A stretch of DNA of 20,989 nucleotides, from NCBI GenBank assembly GCA_964565665.1, contig CAZMFZ010000063.1, positions 1 to 20,989 on the forward strand. The letters run 5' to 3'. Each line of letters starts with the position of its first letter. Within the stretch, counting starts at the first letter, position 1. The translations under genes and the position numbers were made by a program. The notes under the pieces are model-generated. The model was not told the origin of the DNA. It ran no database searches and saw nothing but the letters and a program-made list of their open reading frames with translations. This document shows, piece by piece, positions 12,335-20,219 of the stretch. This stretch comes from CAZMFZ01 sp964565665 (GTDB taxonomy: Bacteria; Bacteroidota; Bacteroidia; Cytophagales; UBA9547).

Positions 12335-14949
12335 ATGCAAAGAAGAGATTTATTGAAAAACGTAGGGTTGTTATCTGCCGCTTCAATCGTGTTTCCATCA
12401 GAACTAGTTGCTGAAAACGGCCCAAAGAATACCAATGATAAAACGGTAAAGGGTAGGCACCATACCTTTTCATGGATAAATGACATAGCCGAAACCAAAC
12501 CAAAATATGTGTGGGAGAACCGTGAAGATGTGATTTACCACGAACTTTTCTATCCTGATGAACAAATTCAAACTGCCCCTGAATTTTACGCACTTATGCG
12601 AACAGCTTGGGTTTTCAACAGAAATATGCGTTGGTACCATGCCAAGAACAAATCAATCATTGCTCATGGCGCTGCTGAAAACATAAATCTTAGTGGGGAT
12701 AAAAGTGCTGCGGATTGGTATTCCGACCCAGCAAACGCCATTTATTCTGAAAAAGAATATACAGTATTTGAGAAGAAATCAGTCATCAGAAAGCGAGATG
12801 CGGCTGTGCTCCCTGCTTTTCAGTTTCATTTGGCACAGCATCCTATATTGAAAGTAGAAGTTGCAACTTGTACCACAGAATGGCAGTTTGTAATAAGCAG
12901 AAAAGGGCGTAGTGGTGCTCCCATTTTTAGTTCGGGCTGGAGAAAAGGAAAAGCAAGTGTAACATTTGATTTAGCTGCTAAAATAAAGTCGTTGGGGTTA
13001 ACGAACCCATATGCTGAATTGCATTTTGCCATCGGCACGTGGTCGGAAAATGTTGAGACTACAGAAAAAATAGTATTTAAAGCCGAGCTAGTTTATAGCC
13101 CTGCCATAGTAGCTTGTCTTACACCTATAGCCAAAACGGGTAATTTTAAAATTTCAGTTTTTGCCCCTCAAGTATCACAGATTCATACTGAGCATACAAC
13201 TGAAAACCCAGTATTTACCAAAATTGGAGATTATTGGGAGGCAGAAGTAAGTGAAACTTTGGCGAATACTGCAATAGTGATATCAGCAGGTGATGGGAAA
13301 ATAACGCCAGCCACACTTTGGCTTCGCAAACCGAAGGGAGAATTTGCCACCTATAATAAAAAGGGAAATTTTGTGGAGATAAATGGGGAAGTTATCAAGC
13401 CATTAACAGGGTCGTATCAAGGGAATTTCTATTTTAAAGATGGAGGCTTGCCTACAGAAACTTTAATGAATACGCAACAAGAATGGGATAGCTGGAATAA
13501 AAATGAAACGCCTGGCGAACACCAACATGCGTGGGAATCGCTCAGCACTTTTGAATTGCAGTCAAGATTCGCTTATGTGAAAAGTAAAGGTTGGGATTTG
13601 GTGCATCTGCATTCCCATTATGGAATATGGGAGCGGTTTGACGCTGTAGGAAATCTATGTCCGCATGGAATTGAGCAATTCAACCAATACGTACAAACTG
13701 CGGAACAAAATGGGTTGAAAGTGATGATTACCCTGTCAAGTTACCCTTATGGTGAATATGCCAAAGTTTGGGATGAGGGAACCACACCCTATAAACAATA
13801 TCTCGAGGCTGGCTTCAAAAAAGAAGATTGGCAAAACACCACAAACCAACCTTTTAACTCAATTTATAGCAAGTACATTCTAGATTTTGCATCCATTTAT
13901 AAAAATGAGACTGCCATTTTCTCTATTTCATCATCCGGAGAAGGCGATTGGAAAGGAGGGTTTGAGAGAAATAACTGGACTTTTAATGTGTACACCTCAA
14001 TAGATAAAAACCACATTACAGTATCCGAACCTGTAATGGCACCTAGCCAATTGCTACCCAAACAAGTAGCAAAGTTTACCACCGATCTTGTAGGCGACAG
14101 AAACTATGGATTTGGTCAGAAAATGCTCATAGATTTGGAAATGGGGATATTATTCAGGCTAAATCAAATGGTGCCCAATATGTATTTGTCAGAGTCAAAT
14201 TATCCATCCTCAAATAATTATTGTCACATGGTGCACAACAATAAATCAGGTGAATACGAGGCTATAATAGGTACTAATAGATATAGAAATTTAATCAGAG
14301 ATACACTTTATATGGGCTTCATTAGGCAACAACCCATATTGATGTCGTGGGACGAGTATTTTACAGAAGATGAACACAGCATACTTTCAAGAGTTAAAAA
14401 ACAAATTGATTGGAAGAAACCAATAAAAAAAACGCCTGTGGCTGTGTTGATAAACGATGAATTAGCTACTTGGGATGGGAGATTAAAACTGGAAAAACTA
14501 GAGGCTACGCTTTCGGCTGGTGCTGTAGAATATCAATTTATTGAAAACCTAAATGAAAAAACTGCCAACCAAATAATAATTGATGCTACCCAAAAGGAAA
14601 TTGAACTCGGGCAATTTGATACTTGGAATAATTTCCCGAAAGTGCTGCAAAAAAGCATCCCAATTCAGGTCTCTAAACCATATGCTACCCAATATTTGGA
14701 GTGGAGCGATCAATCGCAGTTTGTAGCATATTGTTACAATCGTTCCTATTACCAGCTTAAAAACACTTATATACATCCGAACAAGCATCGCATCCCCGTC
14801 AAAGTTTCTTTTGAACTAATGTGCAAANNNNNNNNNNACTATTTGACCTAACAAATAAGAAATTGATTATGGAAGGCAAAGTAAAAAATACGCCTTCGAT
14901 TAAAATCAGCGACACCGATAGCGATTATCTTTTTGTAGCTTTCAGCTAG
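12335..14949 (+). CDS. Tat-exported glycoside-hydrolase-like protein (interrupted by assembly gap)
   Basis: The N-terminus MQRRDLLKNVGLLSAASIVF carries a Tat-type twin-arginine signal, cleaved near VAEN. Residues ~30-350 look like beta-sandwich modules. From ~410 the sequence resembles a (beta/alpha)8 hydrolase: YVKSKGWDLVHLHSHYGIW, NGLKVMITLSSYPYG, AIFSISSSGEGDW (a candidate acid Glu near residue 531) and QQPILMSWDEYF near 667. The exact GH family is not recognised. Ten Ns at 14828-14837 interrupt the gene. Reading straight through gives a false stop at 14851; in the next frame after the gap LFDLTNKKLIMEGKVKN continues to DYLFVAFS and stop TAG at 14949, the natural C-terminus. The real gap length must be 2 modulo 3. 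No T9SS domain, so probably periplasmic. Confidence 0.8.
14828..14837. other. Assembly gap (10 N)
   Basis: A run of ten ambiguous bases inside the hydrolase-like gene; ten is a common placeholder length, so the number of missing bases is unknown. Confidence 0.97.
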
Positions 14950-15098
14950 AGTAAATTTTCATTAATTTAGGCGAAGTGAAAATAGAAGCTTATAGAAGAA
15001 TAGTCAAGAAAACTAGAAAAACAAGTTATTATTGGTGTTTTGATGTTGCAATTCTTTTTATTGCACCACCTATTCCGATTTGTATTTCAAAAGTTTGA

Positions 15099-15656
15099 TT
15101 AAGGTTTTAAATCAATAATGGTTCGCTGATTAGCCAAAATAGTATGGGCATTATCCACTTCGATTTTGGAATTCGCATCATCCATTTTATCATTAATTTT
15201 TCGTTTGATTGCCTTCATGTGCATGGCCTCAATAAATCTTTTCACTTCTTCTTCATTTTCTAAAATTAGTTTAGGAACCAAAGTTGGTTTGTCGTCATCG
15301 CCTTTGGCTACCATGGTGAAATAAGAGGAGTTAGTGTGTTTAATTACTCCAGTTTTTACATTTTGAGACTCAACTCTTATTCCGACTACTAAAGAAGTAT
15401 TTCCTACATAATTTACGGAAGCGTGCATGGATATCAATTCGCCAACCTCTACGGGCTGTAAAAAATCTACCTTATCTACCGTTACTGTTACACAATAGGT
15501 TTCTGCATGTTTACTCGCAGTGGCATACGCTACTTTATCCATCAAGGATAGCAATATTCCACCATGGATTTTTCCTCCAAAATTGGCATAAGCAGGCACC
15601 ATTAGTTCAGTAATCGTAGTTTGAGATGATTTTACTGTTTTCGCCTCTTGTAGCAT
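15099..15656 (-). CDS. Acyl-CoA thioesterase, hotdog fold
   Basis: A 185-residue protein of the YciA/ACOT-type hotdog thioesterase family. The signature ANFGGKIHGGILLSLMDKVA (residues 24-43) contains Asn25, His31 and the catalytic-type Asp40 on the central helix. It is followed by VDKVDFLQPVEVGELI (~60-75) and VGIRVESQNVKTG, the usual strand pattern. A C-terminal extension (~125-185) beyond the ~130 residues of YciA is partly charged and may form helices. It would hydrolyse acyl-CoA esters to free acid and CoA in the cytoplasm. It lies 41 bp downstream of the TerB-like gene on the same strand; co-transcription is possible. A weak stem (GTTGCAAT/ATTGCACC, 15045-15067) lies downstream of its stop. 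Confidence 0.92.
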   Translation of the reverse strand: MLQEAKTVKSSQTTITELMVPAYANFGGKIHGGILLSLMDKVAYATASKHAETYCVTVTVDKVDFLQPVEVGELISMHASVNYVGNTSLVVGIRVESQNVKTGVIKHTNSSYFTMVAKGDDDKPTLVPKLILENEEEVKRFIEAMHMKAIKRKINDKMDDANSKIEVDNAHTILANQRTIIDLKP

Positions 15657-15697
15657 AGCAACGTACCTTAGTTTATAGTGCTTGAAAATAAATTGTG

Positions 15698-16096
15698 CTA
15701 AGCATAAAGTTGATTATGGAAAATTCCTCTAATTCTTGCAAGTGATTTATGTTCTTCCAAATCAACATTATCATCTACTGATACAATATCTGCTAAATCA
15801 CTTACAATTTCAGTGACCATGTCTTGGTCAAATTGAAACTTGTCGGCTAATAATTTGATTATATCATATTTTTCATTGTTAGTATGATGTTGAATTTCTA
15901 AAATTATTTCCGCGATTATTGGCGAAGGTAGATGGACAGTATCAGGATATTTATGATGAAGGAAATTTCCTAATTTGGTCTGCGCCATTTCAATCTCCTC
16001 TTGAAGGAGAATGCTATCTGCGTAGGAAATGGTTAAATAAAGGTATCCGACAAAGTGTTCGGTCTTCCAAATTGAAATTTTGTTTTCATTGATCAT
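15698..16096 (-). CDS. TerB-like small cytoplasmic protein
   Basis: A 132-residue, mostly helical, acidic protein. YLTISYADSILLQEEIEMAQ (~19-38) and the later helix pair DIIKLLADKFQFDQDMVTEI with VSDLADIVSVDDNVDLEEHK resemble the TerB/DjlA-N domain, a seven-helix fold with conserved acidic residues. No signal peptide or membrane segment. The biochemical role of such proteins is not settled (tellurite and stress associations come from ter operons); no other ter genes are present here. It precedes the thioesterase by 41 bp on the same strand. Confidence 0.65.
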   Translation of the reverse strand: MINENKISIWKTEHFVGYLYLTISYADSILLQEEIEMAQTKLGNFLHHKYPDTVHLPSPIIAEIILEIQHHTNNEKYDIIKLLADKFQFDQDMVTEIVSDLADIVSVDDNVDLEEHKSLARIRGIFHNQLYA

Positions 16097-16374
16097 AATA
16101 AACTGTGCAGATTAAAATTGAAATTAAGTGATGTTTCTAAGACTGAGATTATACGAGGGCAAAAAATTTAAAGGCAAATTATATAAGATTTCTAGCTTCC
16201 GATTATGAAACAATAAAAGTATATTTTGTATAAATTGAAAGTATTTCACTTCTAGTTAAAATAATATTTATATAAATTATTGATTATCAATATGTTAAGT
16301 GGTATGTAAATTTATCATAAGAAATCAATTGACATGGCTTTCAATAGTTAGCTATTTTTATTTAAAAAGAATAC

Positions 16375-16484
16375 AGACATTTACCTTAGCAAGACATTCA
16401 CCTCTCACCCAACTAAAGTCTATATAGAGAGATAAAAAAATACGTTTTGGTATTGATCAATATATCTCCAAAATGACATGGGAC
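16375..16484 (+). repeat. Dispersed ~110-bp repeat, copy 2 (decayed)
   Basis: Direct-orientation partner of 11152-11264, identical over its last 59 bp (16426-16484). In this copy the coding frame of copy 1 is broken by a stop and an indel upstream of ATG, and the sequence diverges immediately after GGGAC, so it is a fragment. Confidence 0.9.
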
Positions 16485-16613
16485 GTGATCCTTTGATCTA
16501 TATAAAAGTAACGTAGTTCCCAATTCCGAACCGTATTGTATTGATAAATACTTGAAAGGCAAAGTGTAAATATAAGCTAGCTGAAGAGAAACTCAAACGA
16601 GGCGGAGCTTCTT

Positions 16614-16646
16614 AAAGATACCATCCGTTGGGGCGATGGTGTCTTT
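16614..16646 (-). terminator. Probable terminator hairpin at the end of the surface-protein operon
   Basis: Twelve-pair stem AAAGATACCATC / GATGGTGTCTTT (16614-16625 and 16635-16646, one T-G wobble) with a GC-rich loop, about 20 bp downstream of the SPOR-barrel stop codon. The T-rich tract is on the plus-strand side (ACATTTTTT), so it could also act in the other direction. Confidence 0.6.
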
Positions 16647-16666
16647 GTAATACATTTTTTCAGCTT

Positions 16667-18259
16667 CTAATTCTTTACCAACTTAACAATCCCTAGCGGA
16701 GTGCTATTTTCTGTTTCAGGTTTAAAGTGTTCTTTCACAATAATATCGTATCCGTGGTTAGCGAGTAACTGTTTTATTTCTGCTGATCGAACTTCACTTT
16801 CACCCGCAAACACAATAACACGGTTAATTTTATAATTTTCAGCCGACTGAAACCGTATGCTTATATCGTGCATCATCAGTGATTGTACATACGATTCATA
16901 GCCTTCGGCTTTTAGCTTTTCCATCATTTTCACCACATTTTGCATGTTTCTAAATGCCCCTATTTGGAATCCCCAGCCATTGAGTGCCATTGATTCCCCT
17001 TCAAGATTGTAGAGCTTATATATTTTCATGTCGATAGAAAGCACTTGTGGGCGGGCATTCATTTTTCCATCTATTATGGCATTAATACCTGCGATAATGG
17101 GTATTGATTTATTTGAAAGCGAATCGACCTCTTTGATTTCGTTGCCTTGCGAAAGAATATCAATGCCATCTCCATAAATTTGATAGCTAAAACTTGTTTC
17201 CTCACAAGGCGGAATTGGCGAGATTAATACTTTATATATGCCTGCTTTAAGATTGATAAAGTTAACTTTCCCATATACATCGGGCTGAGCCTCTGCAATC
17301 AATTTTTGCTTATTATCATATAATTTGGCTATTCTATGGCAAGGACTGGTATCGAAATCAAGATCTAATTCATGATCCACCACAGCAGTGATGGCATGGT
17401 GCATCCCTTCATGTAAATTCACCATGAATTTACCCTCTTTTCTAATCAGTATATCCTTTTCTGAAAATTCATCCACTGGAGAAAGCATTGCTATATGATC
17501 ATCAATATGCACGGCTTGGGTATCGATTTTAAACTGTTTTTTATTGTATAACCGAATATGAGTCCCGCCCTGCACCGATACATATTGCAAAGGGAATTCA
17601 TTCTCGGGGTAGTTGATATTAATAATATTGCTGGTGGCTATGCTGCCTTGTATTGAAGCTTGAAAAAATAAACTGATTTTGCGATTGACTTTGATATCTA
17701 CCCCTGCTCCGGCAGAAAAGCCGAGCAAGGGTGCAAAATAGATATTCAGTTCGTTGTATTTATAATCTACCCTGTCGTTTCTAATACCGCGTCCAATACC
17801 AGAAGTGTCGTCAGGGTAGTAATCTCTTACATGTTTCTGCTGACTTATGTTGGCGAACCACACATTCACACCACCTGTAAAATAGGGGGAAATCAGTTTG
17901 CGTGGGCTTACTAAATTGTATTTTAGCTTTAAGCCAGTGCCAAAAAGCCCCAATGAATTTTCATTTCTTTGGGCTTGCAAATAAGAAAGCTCAGTGCCAA
18001 CCGAAAGTTTGGGCAAAACTCTATACCAAAGCCCTATACCTACTGTGGGGCTAATGCCGTAGCCTGTAAAAATATTGGTAGGCAACCCTAATCTATCTAC
18101 TCTAGCAATACTGGCCAATAAACAAATGCCAATTTGCGGACTGAGCGACAGTTTTCGTTCTACTTTTTCAGTGATTATGGTTTGCCCACTTGCTACAAAT
18201 AGTTTTGAGCAAAAAATACCCATTAAAAAAATCCTTTTCGTGTACGAACTATAGTTCAC
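16667..18259 (-). CDS. Outer-membrane beta-barrel protein with C-terminal SPOR domain
   Basis: A 530-residue protein. A signal peptide (NYSSYTKRIFLMGIF to ASGQ, residues ~2-26) precedes an outer-membrane-barrel-like region (~35-255: VGIGLWYRVLPKLSVGTELS, SPYFTGGVNVWF, APLLGFSAGAGVDIKV, a ladder of amphipathic strands). The middle (~270-400) holds beta-rich, CNA-B-like segments (GKVNFINLKAGIYKVLI). Residues ~428-510 resemble a SPOR domain (GWGFQIGAFRNMQNVVKMME), which binds denuded peptidoglycan. It would thus tie the outer membrane to the wall. The start is GTG at 18259, overlapping the upstream lipoprotein gene by 11 bp; the next ATG (18223) would destroy the signal peptide. Last gene of the operon. 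Confidence 0.78.
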   Translation of the reverse strand: MNYSSYTKRIFLMGIFCSKLFVASGQTIITEKVERKLSLSPQIGICLLASIARVDRLGLPTNIFTGYGISPTVGIGLWYRVLPKLSVGTELSYLQAQRNENSLGLFGTGLKLKYNLVSPRKLISPYFTGGVNVWFANISQQKHVRDYYPDDTSGIGRGIRNDRVDYKYNELNIYFAPLLGFSAGAGVDIKVNRKISLFFQASIQGSIATSNIININYPENEFPLQYVSVQGGTHIRLYNKKQFKIDTQAVHIDDHIAMLSPVDEFSEKDILIRKEGKFMVNLHEGMHHAITAVVDHELDLDFDTSPCHRIAKLYDNKQKLIAEAQPDVYGKVNFINLKAGIYKVLISPIPPCEETSFSYQIYGDGIDILSQGNEIKEVDSLSNKSIPIIAGINAIIDGKMNARPQVLSIDMKIYKLYNLEGESMALNGWGFQIGAFRNMQNVVKMMEKLKAEGYESYVQSLMMHDISIRFQSAENYKINRVIVFAGESEVRSAEIKQLLANHGYDIIVKEHFKPETENSTPLGIVKLVKN

Positions 18260-19202
18260 AATCTTCTACTTTGATAACCATGCACTCGTCTTCTTTAGCC
18301 ACAAATGAACCTGACCATACACAAGCACCGTTTTTTGATTTTATCAAATAATTGTAAAGCCCTTTGTCTCTGCGTGCGATAAGGGTATTGGTAGCATCAT
18401 CACCACAGGAATGCGAATTTTTGCGACTAGTTATTTGCCCCAAAGTATCTACATCGTTCAGTATCACAGTGAGTGGCAATAATTCTTCTTTTACATTGGG
18501 CGTATAAAAAGTGATATCTGCACTTTCGCAGACCGAGATGTTCACTGTCTTGGTTTTCCCTATGGCTATTTTTACGATTCCAGTCCATACACATCCATCG
18601 GCACTTTTAGCAGAGTATACGTAGCTACCTGGTTGCCTTGTGAAAGCCACAATGTTGGTATTATTTATGCCAGGTATAGAATTGACGCCTACATAGACTT
18701 TATTGAGTACAGATTCGCTAATGGTTCCGTCTCGTTCGCTGAGTATAATTTGGATAGGTAGTTTCGCTAAATCAGTAGTGAAAAAAAGAATATTGGCGTC
18801 AAATGGCTGAATACGCATTTGTAAATAGATAGTGGTCTGTGCAGGAAGCGGATTGATAGTGGAGCTGATGCCAAGGTTGCTTAGCATTTTTTTCCGAAGG
18901 CTGTCGTAGTAAGTTATTAAAACAAAATAAGGTCGTTCAGGCTGCAGCTTAAAGTTGGCATGGCCACCTGCTGTATTCCCTATGCGGGCATTTGGAGATT
19001 CGTAATTAAGGTCGGGGGTGTTGATTACCTTATGAAATTCATCTTCAGTATCATAAATGCGAATATTGGCGCCATTCATAATATTTCCTCCATCATTTTT
19101 TACAACTATCTGTATTTCCGATTCAGGAGAAAAATCCTGTTTTTCTCTCATACAAGCCGCTAAAGTCAAAAAAATCAATACCAATCCTACCCATGTTTTC
19201 AT
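18249..19202 (-). CDS. Lipoprotein with repeated beta-rich segments
   Basis: A 317-residue protein from ATG 19202 (MKTWVGLVLIFLTLAAC), a clean lipoprotein signal with lipobox LAAC and Cys at residue 17. I prefer this start to the TTG four codons upstream because it lies one base beyond the preceding stop and gives a standard signal. The mature part is beta-rich: an N-terminal Ig/CNA-B-like module (IQIVVKNDGGNIMNGANIRI) and two similar C-terminal segments, DGCVWTGIVKI and GACVWSGSFVA, each preceded by a YVYSAKS/YNYLIKS strand, so it contains an internal duplication. Function unknown. Its place between a T9SS protein and an OM-SPOR barrel suggests it is part of one surface complex. Confidence 0.78.
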   Translation of the reverse strand: MKTWVGLVLIFLTLAACMREKQDFSPESEIQIVVKNDGGNIMNGANIRIYDTEDEFHKVINTPDLNYESPNARIGNTAGGHANFKLQPERPYFVLITYYDSLRKKMLSNLGISSTINPLPAQTTIYLQMRIQPFDANILFFTTDLAKLPIQIILSERDGTISESVLNKVYVGVNSIPGINNTNIVAFTRQPGSYVYSAKSADGCVWTGIVKIAIGKTKTVNISVCESADITFYTPNVKEELLPLTVILNDVDTLGQITSRKNSHSCGDDATNTLIARRDKGLYNYLIKSKNGACVWSGSFVAKEDECMVIKVEDCEL

Positions 19203-19203
19203 A

Positions 19204-20217
19204 TTACTGTACAATTAAGTTTTCAATTACAATTTGAGTGCCATCGTTGATTTTTACCATATAAATGCCTGAAGCCCAATGCCCATTTTCGTATTTTATT
19301 TTCAACCATTGTGAAGATTTTACTATCTCTCTCCTTTCAATTTCCACACCTAGTATATTTAGTATGGAAATAGAAAGGTGGTTGTCTTTGGGCGATTCAA
19401 ATTCGATAGTAAATGCATCGGAACATGGGTTGGGATAAAGCCTAAGATTGTAGCTGCCCGAACGATCGTATTTAAAAAATACTGAAGTATCATTGATAGC
19501 ATACAATTCACGATTTATCGATTCACTACCTGCATTGTTAACTATATAATAAGGAGAATAGGAAACACAATAATCGTCCAAATGAAGTTTTACATAATAG
19601 GTACCATTATAAAAAGGCCTGAATGTTTGTTTGTCGGCATTGGTAATATTGAGGCTTCGCCCATCTTCTGGTGCTACAGCATACCATTGATAGGAAATCG
19701 CTAATGGAGCTTTCAAAAGTGTATCGCGACCATTCACAGAAATAGGCGTGATAGTGGTAATGCCTTTTTTTAATGAAAAATCAGTTTTGAAGGCAGGAGT
19801 GGCAATGTAGCAACCTGTGCTATCGCCCAAAATGGCTACGTAGTTTCCATTGGTAACAGGCAAGTAAATAGAATCATTCTCATTGGCAATTAGGCTACTA
19901 TCTAATTTCCAACGATAATAATCAAAGCCTGATGCAACATATAAATTATAAGGTTGAGAACAAATTGTAGTATTATAGGCAGAGATTTCTGGAATAATTT
20001 TGCATATCATGGGCTGTACGAAACCTTGGGTAATTACATTGTCTTCGTTTGCACCTGTAAATACCAAAGCTTCGCCAATAGACCAACTGACTGTATAATC
20101 ATCATTTGCGCCATAACCACCAGCAGATGCCACCAACGATTGCGCAAGTTTTGCCTCCGACTGACCATAAATAAGGCTGGCTGAAATGGATAACCATAAG
20201 ATTAAAATAATTTTCAT
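19204..20217 (-). CDS. T9SS sorting-domain surface protein
   Basis: A 337-residue protein with a signal peptide (MKIILILWLSISASLIYGQ), an N-terminal module common in Bacteroidota surface proteins (LVASAGGYGANDDYTVSWSI, then GEALVFTGANEDNVITQGFV and QP), Ig-like beta regions with SYQWYAV and GTYYVKL strands (~90-225), and a T9SS type A sorting domain at ~260-337 (LRLYPNPCSDAFTIEF, HWASGIYMVKI). The protein would be secreted and attached to the surface. It starts two bases after the stop of the fibre-like gene and ends one base before the lipoprotein start. No enzymatic motif is seen; adhesion or structure is likely. Confidence 0.87.
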   Translation of the reverse strand: MKIILILWLSISASLIYGQSEAKLAQSLVASAGGYGANDDYTVSWSIGEALVFTGANEDNVITQGFVQPMICKIIPEISAYNTTICSQPYNLYVASGFDYYRWKLDSSLIANENDSIYLPVTNGNYVAILGDSTGCYIATPAFKTDFSLKKGITTITPISVNGRDTLLKAPLAISYQWYAVAPEDGRSLNITNADKQTFRPFYNGTYYVKLHLDDYCVSYSPYYIVNNAGSESINRELYAINDTSVFFKYDRSGSYNLRLYPNPCSDAFTIEFESPKDNHLSISILNILGVEIERREIVKSSQWLKIKYENGHWASGIYMVKINDGTQIVIENLIVQ

Positions 20218-20219
20218 GG

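Larger units (their letters stand above)
16097..16666. other. Intergenic region with repeat copy 2 and a hairpin
   Basis: About 570 AT-rich bases with no intact gene. It contains the decayed repeat copy (16375-16484). Directly after that comes a short open frame with coding-like content (DLYKSNVVPNSEPYCIDKY ending in TAA near 16570) whose identity I cannot determine. The hairpin (16614-16646) follows before the end of the next operon. Confidence 0.5.

Noticed and set aside
12286..12593. Minus-strand ORFs across the start of the hydrolase gene
   Set aside because: Antisense shadows of a clearly coding plus-strand gene with a Tat signal.
14838..14851. Stop codon at 14849-14851 as the end of the hydrolase gene
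   Set aside because: It arises from reading through placeholder Ns in the wrong frame; another frame continues with coding-like sequence to 14949.
15045..15067. Terminator after the thioesterase gene
   Set aside because: The stem is only 7-8 pairs and no T-tract follows on the minus strand; too weak to list separately.
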